From positions 39,591,083 through 39,655,082 of the forward strand of contig OZ026835.1 in assembly GCA_964023205.1 (NCBI GenBank): a stretch of 64,000 nucleotides of DNA, given 5' to 3'. Positions 12,551 to 32,549 of the stretch are shown here, in pieces (position 1 is the first letter of the stretch; every line of letters begins with the position of its first letter). Below the pieces are notes generated by a model. The model was not told the DNA's origin. It worked only from the letters and a program-made list of their open reading frames with translations, and searched no databases. The position numbers and the translations under genes were made by a program. This DNA comes from Lutraria lutraria. Lineage: Eukaryota > Mollusca > Bivalvia > Venerida > Mactridae.

Positions 12551-14564
12551 CGAACACACAGTGACAATGACGTTTGCTTTTTATACACTGTACATGTTCC
12601 TAACATTTACTTTGGGAATAAAGATTTTACACCTGTTCAGAAAAAGATATTTGAAGCATTTACAACCATAGGATTACAATAAAGAAAATGACAACAATTT
12701 GAACTATGACTATATGTACTTATGTTATTATAGGTTTGACTAAGATAATATTGTTATAACATAAATTAGAGGTTATGATCGGTTATTCGCTTGTATTTCT
12801 TTCAGCTAAAATAATAGAACTTCGTTTTCTTCAATGAACTGGTACTTTTTAATACAATTTCAGGTAACTGACAGATCATAAATAAATGAATAATAATGAA
12901 AATCTACTTAAAAAAAAGAAATTGTTAACATAATATCAATAGATATCGTGTAAATAATTTTATAAATGTATATTGACCATAGGCACTCAGTGCCGATTTT
13001 GTCAAATAAAGTATGTATGTATGTGATAAAACATGTTTTTATTCAAAACAAAAAAGTCAATATTTATTTATTTATAATCTATGCATGATACAGTTACCTC
13101 TGAGTTTAACGTTGCAACAACAGACGGGGTAATTTAGCTATATTTCCATCCTTGGTAAAGAAAGAAGACACTAGGCTTACACCTGGGTAGAACAACAGGC
13201 CATATGTAAGCTAGCCGGACATCTTCCTTACATGTGATATTATGTCCTGTGTGAGGCGATGGTGGGCTATTCTAGTGATTACTAGTCAGAGGCCATAGCC
13301 ACTCGACCACGGAGGATCATAACGAAACAGCGGGAACATATATTACGCGGGGGATATGTACATAACTTTAATTGTTGCATGAAATTGTTTAATTCGTTGC
13401 GTGCTCCGCATAATGTTGTTTAATCAGCAACATTTATACAAACTTGTGCTGTATTGGATAATTTTACTGGGGCATGACATACAAGATGCAGCGATGCCTC
13501 CAACGTGTGTATAATCACTGACTTTTTACTGACCTCAGAAATTATCACCCACTTCAAAAAATCAATTTAAGATTATCTTGGAATTGATAAAATTCATGTA
13601 TACAAATATTTACATTAAATATTTACTGACAGAATACAATCTCATAATTGATAAAAAGTAAACATTGGATACACAGGTACATGTTTTTTTAACGCTCAGT
13701 TTAAAAAACGTGAATATGAGATTGAATTTCATTGAACAAATTGAACGTTTCGTGTCTGATGCGTTCGACGTTTTAGGTTTTGAATTAACGAGCAAATTAT
13801 TTTTAAAATGTATAACCTTCAAGCATGCACGTAGAACTGGAAGACTGCTCGCGGAACTGTCCCTATAGTCGGACAACTTTGGTAAAATTACAACTACATA
13901 AGAAAATGTTGAGTTAAAAACATGGCAACACATTATACATTGTACATGTATCCAGTCTTTAATGATCTGTAGGGTCATCTGTGAGCTAATGATAACGTGC
14001 CGAACAACTAAACAAAAAGTCGTAGGTTTGAGTCTTGGTTCCGCCTTTCGACAATTGAGGGACGCTTTTTCAGTGTCCTCATCCCAACTACCGAGCGAAG
14101 TACTGTGATAAGAAAATCACAGGAAAGATCAGTGCTTTACACTGGGCACGATAAGGAACCAGGAATAACTACTCGAAAGAGTAGGGATCGATACAAAAAG
14201 TGGCCGGTTTTCCTGGATCTTATCTCCACTCTCTCTTGTCCTCTGATACGGCTTAAATAACAGAAAAATATAAACAAATGATTTGTATATAATACACAAC
14301 AGTGGAAACGACAGAGCTTCTTTCTGTCCAGTCACATTGTAGTGTTATTTATGAATTAAATATTTCAACGAGTTCAAAAATTTAAAACTTATTTTCCCTA
14401 AAAAGACTTAGAATGTCAATAAGCCAGGTATTTTGATAGCTTTAGAAGTTTATAACACTTCGCTGGTGCAGGTGTTATAATGTAGTGACGTATTCAAAAA
14501 TATTTGAATTCAATAAATAATCTCCTGGTATAATGACTTAACTTCCCGCGTTCATTTAACTTTA
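12551..14564. other. Intergenic upstream of the calponin-family gene
   Basis: A tRNA-like SINE fragment is visible on the - strand at about 13205-13318 (CGTGGTCGAGTGGCTATGG). The rest is AT-rich. The frame at 13610-13978 has no recognisable protein motif. Confidence 0.4.
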
Positions 14565-14574
14565 CCATATAAGG
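14565..14574. promoter_or_regulatory. Consensus CArG box (candidate SRF site)
   Basis: CCATATAAGG is an exact CC(A/T)6GG match, about 450 bp upstream of the calponin-family start codon. Vertebrate transgelin and calponin genes are classic SRF/CArG targets. In DNA this AT-rich a few such matches are expected by chance in 64 kb, and another one with no nearby gene occurs at 1427-1436. The position is therefore suggestive only. Confidence 0.4.
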
Positions 14575-14771
14575 TATAAGGGTTTGTGCGCAATTAAGCA
14601 GAAGTAAAAATAAACAAAATATGCTAAGTCGAAAACCACGATGCGTATCGAGCCCAATAATCAAGTGTGCGTGCACCGAGAATGACTCCTATCCTAGCTT
14701 TTTACAAATAAACACTATTATTGTATAGCATTACTAGTACAAAAATGTGGGTGTTTTAACTCAATCACACA

Positions 14772-14914
14772 TATATAAGTTTTACGCGTTCTTTTATCTG
14801 CATTTTTCGAATTTCACGGTGAACATACTTCACCGCACCCTGTTAACCAATAAAAAGACGGTATTTTCAGTCACGTGACACCGTAGCTAGTGAATCATCA
14901 GTGGGAATATATAT
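14772..14914 (+). promoter_or_regulatory. Candidate core promoter of the calponin-family gene
   Basis: Two TATA-like sequences are present: TATATAAG at 14772-14779 and AATATATAT at 14906-14914. Between them lie a CCAAT box (14847-14851) and a CACGTG E-box (14872-14877), about 55 and 30 bp upstream of the second TATA. The second arrangement would place the transcription start near 14935-14945, leaving a 5' UTR of about 75 nt. No transcript data are available, so either TATA could be used. Confidence 0.45.
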
Positions 14915-15017
14915 CGAGACACGTCGGAGATTTAATACGGAGCGAAAATCTGGTAGTTATAGCTAGCTTGTTGTGGTCTTAAATTGAAATAAACGGAATA
15001 CAAGAAAAAAGTAAATC

Positions 15018-22445
<7,428 letters not shown>

Positions 22446-23700
22446 TTTCTGCAAGTTACTGACGCATAATTTTATATATAGAGACAAGTGAACAATATTG
22501 AACATTTCCATTTTCAAATATTTTACTAACGCAGGTTAACTACGCATGCGTCATATTACTGGATATAAGTTTAAAGTACCATAAGTGTCTATATACAAAA
22601 CTCATTCTAAAAGTTATGCGTATATTTACTTAATGCGATAAAACCTTAAAATGTAGGGTTCACACAACCATTAGAAAGAACCAAACAAGCCCGGTTTGTA
22701 CAGTAACCGGAAGTCACGTGGATCAGAAGCTTGCATTTATTATTATTATGTGATGCATTTTGTTGTATATGTATATCATAATCGCAGTCGTAACTACTCG
22801 GCCATTTCCGTAACTGAGAAGTATTTTTCTTTAGACAAACGCCGAGGAGTTCTGATTGTCATATTCAGTGTTCACTTTCAAACGCAATGTGATCAGCATG
22901 AATCATTCCACTATCAGGCATACATTCATCATTTGTTGTGAATCTCAAAATTATCAATCGGGGACCAAAGAAATGAGGAGTTTTCTTTCTGTTTAAATGG
23001 GGACCAAATCAGTTGAAAGCCGGTCATTATTTCATTTTTATCTCTTCTGCAATATGACCTGACTGGATGAACCTGTTGATTACCATGCGATATTTCAAAC
23101 CGTCTTGTTCTCCAGATTTAAGGCCACCATTAACAAATGTTCTGATTTGGGTTATGCTGCCTACTCACCAAGAACGGCCCGACCCAATTTTTTGTTCCTC
23201 TTGCGTAGTTTTCCTATATAAATACAATGTACTTTTTAAATAGCATTTTGAACGGTATTTTGTGTTCAATGTTTATAAGAAATAAATTGTAAAAATAGTT
23301 CCTACCTGTCCTGTCCACTGAAAATTCTTCCAAACAAACATGCATGTTTAAGGATGGCCTGATTATTACAATTATCATTTACTTTTGAATTATTTTAGAT
23401 TAACGCAGGACTGTGTTTTTTATTGCTTCATTGATTGATTATGACCCGTTTGTTGGTGTTTATTTAGCTTACATGATATACATTTATAAGTGTCTTATTT
23501 GCCGATATCCATCATAGCAATATTCGCTTGATTTTAACTGTTATAGTACATTGTATGCATTGTTAAATAAAATGATGTCAACCAACTATTGCTTTTTATG
23601 GCCTTGTTTTTTTGTTTTGTTTTTTAATTTTTGACACGCTATTTTAAAATAGCAGTGATGCCTATACAAATTGTGTGAATCACACAGGCTAGATGAGTTA
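22446..23700 (+). other. 3' UTR and downstream flank of the calponin-family gene
   Basis: No conserved coding sequence is visible. The stretch is AT-rich and contains the two candidate poly(A) signals. Open frames here are short and have no recognisable protein motif. Confidence 0.5.
23281..23571 (+). other. Candidate poly(A) signals of the calponin-family gene
   Basis: AATAAA occurs at 23281-23286 and again at 23566-23571, followed by a T-rich tract at 23605-23630. These would give 3' UTRs of about 0.85 or 1.15 kb. Which signal is used cannot be told from sequence. Confidence 0.4.
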
Positions 23701-24006
23701 TAAAATGCACGTCAGGCACGTTCCACATGGACTGGTACGTTAATAGAATGCATGTCACACAGGAACTAGCACGGTTTTAGAAATCCACCTCGCACAGGGA
23801 CTGGTGTGGTTATAGTAAGCACGTCCCCAACGGACTGGTACGGTTGTACCAGCAAAGAACGTCCCACAGAGACTGGTGTGGCGGGTTATAGAAAGCACGT
23901 CACCAGGGGACTGGTACGGTTGTACCAGCAAAGAACGTCCCACAGAGACTGGTGTGGCGGGTTATAGAAAGCACGTCACCAGGGGACTGGTACGGTTATA
24001 GAAAGC
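23700..24006. repeat. Degenerate minisatellite, 30-76 bp units
   Basis: Variants of GCACGTCACCAGGGGACTGG alternate with GTTATAGAAA. A 76-bp composite unit (GTTGTACCAGCAAAGAACGT onward) is present twice, at about 23843 and 23919. It merges into the 33-bp array. Confidence 0.75.
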
Positions 24007-24445
24007 ATGTCACACAGGGACAGGTATGGTAATATCAGCACGTCACACAGGGACAGGTATGGTAATATCAGCACGTCACACAGGGATAGGAATGGTAATA
24101 TCAGCACGTCACATAGGAACAGGTATGGTTATATCAGCACGTCACACAAGGACAGGTATGATGATAAATGCACGTCACACAGAGACAGGTACGGTAATAT
24201 CAGCATATCATACAGGGACATGTATGGTAATATCAGCACGTCACACAGGGACAGGACTGTTAATATCAGCACGTCACATAGGAACAGGTATGGTAATATC
24301 AGCACGTCACACAAGGACAGGTATGATGATAAATGCACGTCACACAGAGACAGGTACGGTAATATCAGCACGTCACACAGGGACAGGTACGGTAATATCA
24401 ACATGTCACACAGGGACAGGTACGGTTATAGGAAGAACCTCACAC
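24007..24445. repeat. 33-bp minisatellite
   Basis: About 13 copies of GTATGGTAATATCAGCACGT + CACACAGGGACAG. Because 33 is divisible by three and the unit lacks stops in several frames, long frames run through on both strands (11-residue periods such as SHRDRYGNIST). I treat these as non-coding. Confidence 0.9.
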
Positions 24446-24572
24446 AGGGACTGTTACGGTATGTTATCATTTGGCCGGTTCTTGACCAGTAAGTGGATTA
24501 TAATATACCTAATTGCGGCTCGTTGTATACTGTGGTGATGGATATTGCAATCATTTGTACGTACGTACTTAA

Positions 24573-24639
24573 ACAGTCAAACTTGTGTTTGCGGCCACCT
24601 CCGAGTAAAGGTCACTCCGTGAATAAGAGGTCATTTTTT
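24573..24639. mobile_element. Left half of a TA-type MITE
   Basis: CAGTCAAACTTGTGTTTGCGG and CCACCTCCGAGTAAAGG match the family. The copy stops at 24639, exactly where the 1.6-kb foldback begins. Confidence 0.55.
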
Positions 24640-26236
24640 AATCCAAAATAAATTTTCTCACATTCCTCAGACACATCTTTACATATTAATGTCGTTTTTG
24701 TGAATAATAATGTTTGACTTTTAGATAGGGATATAGTTGTAGACAAAGAATAACAAGAAAAACTATAACAAACTGTTATAGATAGACGAGTTACAAGGAG
24801 CACATTGGTTTATGTTTGTTTGTATGAAGTTGCTTTTTTCACAAAGAATATTGACTGTATATTTTATTAAATCCTACATTAAGGAGGGTATAACATATGT
24901 ACATGGTATGTGTAATACACATATATTGACAATCATGAGTATTTGACAATTGAATAAATTCATCTATATAGTTTTGTGAACACAAGGTAATATCATACCC
25001 TACATCAATCATAGAATAAACCCTAAATGTTAACAAATTCACTATAAATCTGAGCACTATGATACAACCACATTGAACTTCAAATAGCATTTCAGATATA
25101 TGTCACACATCAACTTATCTAGGCACTGTCTGCATTAATTACTTACCTATCAACTATTAATAGATTCAGTCATCATCATTAGCCAATCTTGGTCAGGATT
25201 AGCCAAACTAGTAATAGACACTATACTATATACCCGCAAACAACTATAATCAACTAATACCCATGAGTAATCGTCTAGAAAAAATCATCATCGGAAAAGA
25301 TCAACTTTCATTCAAATGCTTATAATATTGCTGAAATTCAAATTCTGAAATTCGATATTTTTCTAGACGAATTATACTTACGAGTATTTGTTTATTATAG
25401 CTGTTTGCGAGTACTTACTGCATTGTCTATTACTAGTTTGGCTAATCCTGGCCATTTGATTGGCTAATTGTGATTTCGGTCATTTTTGATTGGCCAATCA
25501 TTGGACTGGCTATTCGTCGCGTTATACCTGTCATGTTTGACTGAATCTGTTCGTCTGCTCTGTTGTTGAAACGCAAGTAAGTAATGTAGGCATCGTTCTA
25601 TAATGTATCATATCAGACTATGGTGGATTTGGTAGTATTTAGGGTGTACTTTATTCCATTGATGTATGGTATGGTTATACCATGTACATGTGAACTATAT
25701 ACAGGAATGTATTCATTTGTCAAATACTCATGATTGTAAAATATGTGTATTATCTATAACTTGTAAATATGTTATACTCTCAATAATGGAGGAATGAATA
25801 AAGTAGACGTTCAATATCCTATATAAAAAGCAACTTCATACAAAACACTTAAACCAATGCTTCTTGTAATTCGTCTAACTATAACGTTTTGTTATAGTTG
25901 TTCTTGTTCTGTTTGTATAGCCTATTTAATTAAAGATAAATGTACATAAATGTGCATTTAATATCAATCTAAGACCAAGAATCTAAGAAATATTAAAGAA
26001 ATTATTTTCAGATTACGGAGAACTTTGCACCACTACAGTCAAATTATCTCCCTTATTAAAAACCACAAAATGTAATTCTGACTTTATTTTCCTGCTTTTC
26101 GGCTTCAAAGCATTAATTTAACATCCGTATTAATATCCCTATCTAAATGTCAAACATTTATTTAGCTGATTATAATCACAAAAACGATGTTATGTAAAGA
26201 CATGTCTGAGGACCGTGGGATAATCTATTTTGGATT
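24640..26236. mobile_element. 1.6-kb diverged foldback element
   Basis: The ends are inverted (ATCCAAAATAAATTTTCTCA left, complement of TAATCTATTTTGGAT right). Similarity continues along both arms through CCTCAGACACATCTTTACAT, TTTAGATAGGGATAT, AAGTTGC, AATACTCATGA-type words and AGCCAAACTAGTAATAGACA. The arms meet near 25325. They are visibly diverged with indels, so the element is old. No protein frame is visible. Confidence 0.75.
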
Positions 26237-27093
26237 CAAGTCAGTTCGAGTTGCTTCCCTTAGATATTAAGGTGTATGTAATTCGCATGTAATTGAACAA
26301 ATATTTTCATAAATATATCCCTGAAACTTACAGGAACTTACCATAGCGATTCAGCAGGAATGGAACAATGTTCCTATGCATTCTATCCGACGCCTTATTT
26401 GGTCAACAAGGAACCGTTGTCGCGCTCTTGTTATTGCGGTTGGTGGTCATAGCAGATATTTACAGAATTTGTAAAAAAATGTGACTTCATAAATCACAGG
26501 TGACTGACCTAAATTGGATACGATTCATTGTTGGTTAAGTTTTTTTTTTATCTAGTAAAACAGAGCGTTGGAAATTTTGTTTAGTATATAAGCATGATTA
26601 CCTATTGTTTGTGTCTGATAAGACTGCAATAAAAACATGTTTTTATAAATTATGTCTGTGACTGTCAGGGACGTAGCTTGCCCTATAATAATGTGTAGGC
26701 ATCTTTCTAAGGGGGGGGGGGGAGGGGGGGGGCATCTCTTCACCTTAGATTGCCGGAGCATTTTCCGGTGCGCAATAGCCTACAATATTTCAATATGAAG
26801 TTCTTGCAGTTTTGCATGCACGTTTTCTAAGCTCTGGGAACTCTGATGGTCCATTCTTCCAGCCCAATACCATTCATTGTTATTGCGTTTTTCGTATTTT
26901 TAAAAGGCGTAGGCACGTGCCTTTAGTGCTGGCCGCTAACACGGGTCAACTTGACTGAACATTGAATATCAATAATTCAAGGGAAACCACTCCATAATTG
27001 TATAATACTAGTAATTATCTCAGAGTATGCTCCCTTACTTATAGATGAATCACCACGTTATCTTTTCTTAAGTGTTATTTCATAATTACAATC
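26237..27093. other. Intergenic
   Basis: A G-rich run (26710-26731) lies in a possible element beginning CAGGGACGTAGCTTGCCC at 26667. GGCCGCTAACACGGGTCAAC at 26930 resembles a TA-type MITE end. No gene was recognised. Confidence 0.4.
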
Positions 27094-27272
27094 ATATACA
27101 ATCACACTTGCGGACATAGGCCACTCTTAAGAAAGACATAAAGTGGCCTTTATTGAAAGGTGACCTTTATTTGTAGGTCAAAAAGTTATGAATTATCAAT
27201 TTTAAAATAATGGCCTTTATTTACAGGATGGCCTTTATTTGGAGATTGCCGCTAACAAAGGCTTGATTGTAC
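27094..27272. mobile_element. TA-type MITE copy
   Basis: Degenerate left end ACAATCACACTTGCGGACA and right end CGCTAACAAAGGCTTGATTGTA, with internal GTGGCCTTTATTGAAAGG. Confidence 0.55.
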
Positions 27273-30086
27273 AATGTATTGTTAATTCTTAATCACAATC
27301 ATGCTATTTCTTGATTATCAGTCTAATGTCCGCCAAGTCCTTTTTGGAAGCTGAATGATTGTCAAGCCAACGTCAAGTCAAAATACTTTTATTCTCTTAA
27401 TTATTTCATGATATGAAAATGAGGTACATTACTAACATCTTAGTTGAGGTTCATTGACACTGATGTAAAATGATCATATTAATACGCAGCTTTCCATAGC
27501 TGTCACTGGCTCGACATGCATGACTTTTGATGCAGACCAAAGTTTAATGTTTCCTACATCTCCCATGCAAATGTTAAACTGGTTCCCGTTCCATGTTGTT
27601 GTGTAAGTCTACGTACAGTAAGTTCAGCTTCCATGAGTACTTTCGGTACTTTGATTACTACACAATCGTATAATATCTACTGAACACTGTGCATGTACCC
27701 CATGAACACAGTCACACAGAATGAGGAGCTAATTAACACATAGAAAGTCAAATCATTCAGGTAAACTTCAGGTGATGATATCCCATGAATAGGCAGTTTC
27801 AGCCTCCATTTTGATTTTTTTCCCGATTATTTACGAAGGGTCGACAAAGGTTTCGGAAATGCTCGGCCAAATGTTAAATATGAGCAATACATCATATTTT
27901 GTCCTCTACAAAAAACATTGAATATTGTTTTCCATCATTTATTTCTCAAGGAAAGAACAGTCAAATGAGATCAAATATGGCACATGGGTCCCTTCTGTAC
28001 CATTTTGGGAACATTTTAACAATTATCAAAATCTTCAGAGATCTTTCATACATTTGTAATACCAATTTTAAGACTTTAAGGCTTTAAGATAAAAATAACA
28101 CTGTTTCCAGTATCAGTTTTATTTCTAGAAATCACAAACAAAAAAAGTAATTGAGCATACAACTTAGTATAAATAACAATAAAAATACTAATAAAAGGAA
28201 ACAATAGTTCATCAAATTTTAAGTAAGTATTTCAAGAGAAGGTTTAAGTATGCATAAATCAAGCTTTAACATATAGTATGTTTGTTAAAAATGCCATTCC
28301 AAAGAATTGGTTTGTATAAGAATATAATATGTCATAAAAAGATCAAACATTATTTTCATAAACCAAATCTCTTTTATTCAAGTTTCCATCTGGGTAGGAC
28401 TTGTTTTGCACACTGCTAACTGAGAACATGCATGCATGTTCACCTGGGATTAAAGCCTAAAATGAATATTTGTTTCCGGTCACATGCTCATTATAAATAC
28501 AGGGTACAGAGTTCGGGACTTATGAAAGCATGTGAAAAGGTAAAAAAGTGAGAAAGTGGAATGATGTACCATTTATATATAAATAAAAATTGTCTAACGC
28601 TGCAATGAAAAATTACGTTCAGTTCGGTATCCAAAAACGAAAAATTATTTCATGCCTAATAACTGAATGACCAAATGGTACTGATGGAGATGGTGTAATA
28701 ATTGCAATTTGTAACCAATGACTAAAATGACAAAAACAGTAGATTTTCAGTATAGTGCAATTTTATAAACATGTCGAACTGAATAATTAATGCTATTATT
28801 TTTAGCTTCGTACCAGTTGACAGTTTTCAATTATTTCACCATTGTAGTATAAATACATGCACATTGGACAATGACATAAAACTTATGAAAGTAATCGAAC
28901 CTCAAAAAAGCTAAAAATGAATGCAAGCCTTGACTGTGAAACTATACAGCTTTAACATTTAAATAAAATCACACATTATCAATGTTCGATATACTGATGT
29001 CAGACAGTACAGTTCATAATTTATACAGGTTATCTACCTCCAGTGTCTTACTTTTGTAGATACGTAGATAAAAGGACATAATCGTAAGTACATGAGAAAT
29101 ACTTCACCTTCAAAAAAACCCGGTCACTAGACAAAGATTAGATAGTTTATCAGTTGTTATCAACCAGTCATACATGATGCATTCCATTGCTAGACAAGAA
29201 ATGTGTCAACAGGACATGAAAGCCCCCGCAGAGAGCTGAGTCAAAAAGGGGCCATAAGTCTTGTGAAAATGTTAGGATTTTAACCGAAAGCAAACAGGAC
29301 CTGTATTTCATCATTTTAACGGATGCACATAAAGACGTATGGACAGGACAACATTTAATTACTGCCCTACCACCATTTTGAATTGTGGAGGTAGAAAAAA
29401 GTCACATGTACTGATGATCAAATGGCCATACCATACAAACAAATAATGACTAGTCCTACATATTGTACACGTATAAAGTGAATTAAGCTATTAAGAAAAA
29501 AAATACAGAAAATACAAAAAAAGTCACCAACTACATGTACTTGAAAGACATTCAATACATAAATTAGAAAAAAGCAAAGCCTATCAGTTACGCCTCAAAG
29601 CAAGATCTGGTTTATTGTAAATGATATCAAAGATAACAATTATCAGTATATTGCTTTACCATATACAGATAATCATAACATTCTATTAACTGCATTATCA
29701 GTAACTGATATAGAAATATGTCCTTTTTCTAGGATACAAGCAAATAAGCATATAAAAATGTATTGCTAATTTCACAATTTTTTTTATAAATTGACTTAGA
29801 TATGAATTATTTCAACTTATAGCAAGCTTACGGATGGATCCTTTGTGCATTTTATACAATAATTGACGCAAGACTCACAACATGTATTTTTAACAATAAT
29901 TGACACCATGGAGACTCACACATATCCTATTTTTAATGAGCGTTCAACCAGAATCAAACAGATCTTTTTTACGCCTAATCTGAAGCCATTAACTAATTTT
30001 CTATCAACTAAACATTAACAGGACAATTTACATGTATAAAATAATAATAAATGTACAATAGCTTTCTACTGTTTGTTTCTAAAGAT
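27273..30086. other. Intergenic, AT-rich
   Basis: A single Mutator-like TIR (TAAACTGGTTCCCGTTCCAT) lies at 27577 and a GTTTGTTTCTGG-type MITE fragment at about 28450-28560. TTTTTAATGAGCGTTCAACC near 29930 belongs to the same family. The remainder shows no gene. Confidence 0.45.
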
Positions 30087-31384
30087 AAACAAGAGGGCCA
30101 AGATGGCCCTATATCGCTCACATGACAATCACTGTTCACTCATTAAAACATTATTTTGAACCGGTGACCTAGTTTTTGACCCCAGATGACCCATGTTAGA
30201 ACTTGTCCTACATATAAATAAGACAAACATTCTGACAAAATTTGGTGAAGATCCAATCAAAACCATGAAAACTACAGCATAGACAAGGTTTTCCTAAGAT
30301 TTGACCTCATGACCTAGTTTTTGACCCCAGACAACCTATGTTCGAATTTGTCTTACATATCATTAAGACAAACATTCTGACTAGGTTTGGTGAAGATACG
30401 ATCAAAATTTGACATCTACAGTGTTAATAAGGTTTGACCTGGTTTTTGACCCTAGATGACCCATATTTGAACTTGTCCTTAATATCATTAAGACAAACAA
30501 TCTGACAAGGTTTGGCCAAGATCCAATTAAAACCAAGACATTTAGAGCTTTTACAAGATTTTTACCTAAGATTTGACCTGGTGACCCAGTTTTTTACCCC
30601 GGCTGACCCATGTTCAACCTTGACCCACATATCATTGAGGCAAACATTCTGACAAGGTTTGGTGAAGATCCAATTAAAACTGTGACATCTACAGTGTTAA
30701 CAAAGTTGTCCTAAGATTTGACCTGGTGACCTAGTTATTGACCCCAGATGACCCATATTTATACTTGACCGTTATATCATTAAAACAAACGATTTGACAA
30801 AGTTTGGTGAAGATCCAATAATAACTGTGAAATCTAGACTGTTAACATGGTTTTTCATAAGATTTGACCTAGCGACCTAGTTTTTGACCCAAGATGACCC
30901 ATGTTCGAACTTGTCCAAGATATTATGAAGACAAACATTCTGACAAGGTTTCATGATCATCCAATCAAAACAGTGACTTCTAGAGTGTTCACAAGGTTTT
31001 CCAGCAATTTCCCCTAGTGACCTAGTTTTTCACCGGAAATGACCCATTATCAAACTTGACCTACATATTATTAAAATAAACATTCTGACAAAGTTTCATG
31101 AAGATCCAGTCAAAACAGTGATTTCTAAAGTGTTCACAAGGTTTTCCCTTATTTGGCCCTGGTGACCTAGTTTTTTACCCAAAATGGCCCAATATCGAAC
31201 TCGTCCGAGATTTTGTTGATATTAACGTTCTGACCCAATTTTGCTAAAATTGAGCTAAAAATGTGGCCCCTAGTGTGGTCACAACATAAAGTTTGACGAC
31301 GCACGACGCACACTGCATGACGCCGGACGCCGGACAGAGAGTGATCCTAATAGCTCACTTTGTCACTTTGTGACATGTGAGCTA
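30087..31384. repeat. Interspersed repeat of about eight 140-bp internal units
   Basis: Starts AACAAGAGGGCCAAGATGGC and ends TGTGACATGTGAGCTA. Units recur at about 30167, 30312, 30434, 30592, 30727, 30880, 31018 and 31162, each with GACCTAGTTTTTGACCC, GATGACCCATGTT, ACAAACATTCTGACAAGG and TGGTGAAGATCCAAT. A CG-rich block (GACGACGCACGACGCACAC, GACGCCGGACGCCGGAC) precedes the end. Related pieces are at 44273-44986 (inverted), 51222-51935 and 59166-59640. Confidence 0.75.
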
Positions 31385-32085
31385 AAAAACAAGACATATT
31401 AAAAACAAAGAAATACTTCATCTATTGAATAAACACAATTTTTTTAAAATCTCTAACAAAAAATCACAGCAGAACAATAGAAATACATCAGCATCTAGAA
31501 CACGTGTGTACAATAAAATCAAAATAAAATTATTTATCGCAAAAAAATAAACAAACAATCATGCACCGGAAACAAAATAAGAAGCACTTAAAAGCATTTA
31601 AAAAAAAACATATACAAAGTCATACTAACAATCATAAATAAGAAAGGTTAGTATACAATCAGGCCATCCTAAAAAACATGTTTGTTTGCTGTAACTCAAC
31701 CCAGAGAATTTTCAGTGGGTAGGTAGGTAGGAAACATTTTTTTTACAATACAATTTTTATAACAAACCTAAAATACATGTCAGAATGCTGTTTTCTTATT
31801 TTTAAAAAATTATATCTGAAAGACCAAAAATAGTTGGGTGGGGGCCTTTCTGGTTGGTAGCATTACCACAAACATAATCTGTTTTAAGGATGGTCTCAAA
31901 TATAACAAGTGATCGAACAAATGTTTACCTCATATATACAATATATCGGTGTCGGAAATTTCAGATATCACAATAAAATGGTACAAATACACATGTGTAA
32001 CATAACATAACTATGAGCATGTAATGAACCACTCACATTACTAAAAGGGAATTAATCCAGGGATAGAAAACTTGAGACCAGTTTT
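31385..32085. other. Intergenic
   Basis: AT-rich, with a MITE fragment at 31670-31760 (CATGTTTGTTTGCTGTAACT, GTGGGTAGGTAGG) that has a near relative at 34390-34460. Confidence 0.4.
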
Positions 32086-32549
32086 CCGAGCTCAAATCTC
32101 ATCTTTTAATGTTCCTGAGTTCAAATCTTATCTTTTAATGTTCCTGAGCTCAAATCTCATCTTTTAATGTTCCTGAGCTCAAATCTTATCTTTTAATGTT
32201 CCTGAGCTCAAATCTCATCTTTTAATGTTCCTGAGCTCAAATCTTATCTTTTAATGTTCCAGAGCTCAAATCTTATCTTTTAATGTTCCTGAGCTCAAAT
32301 CTTATCTTTTAATGTTCCTGAGCTCAAATCTCATCTTTTAATGTTCCTGAGCTCAAATCTTATCTTTTAATGTTCCAGAGCTCAAATCTTATCTTTTAAT
32401 GTTCCTGAGCTCAAATCTTATCTTTTAATGTTCCTGAGCTCAAATCTCATCTTTAAATGTTCCTGAGCTCAAATCTTATCTTTTAATGTTCCAGAGCTCA
32501 AATCTTATCTTTTAATGTTCCTGAGCACAAATCTTATCTTTTAATGTTC
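32086..32549. repeat. 29-bp tandem array, 16 copies
   Basis: The unit CCTGAGCTCAAATCTTATCT + TTTAATGTT is repeated 16 times. It contains the palindrome GAGCTC. Variants TCTCATC/TCTTATC and CCAGAG/CCTGAG alternate in blocks, which suggests expansion in multi-unit steps. Confidence 0.95.

Noticed and set aside
24007..24538. Long frames of 161-170 aa across the 33-bp array as repeat-protein genes
   Set aside because: Several frames on both strands are open at once because the unit length is a multiple of three. There is no start context, splice evidence or non-repeat domain.
32086..32549. 29-bp repeats as a CRISPR array
   Set aside because: Repeats are directly contiguous with no spacers, in a eukaryotic genome.
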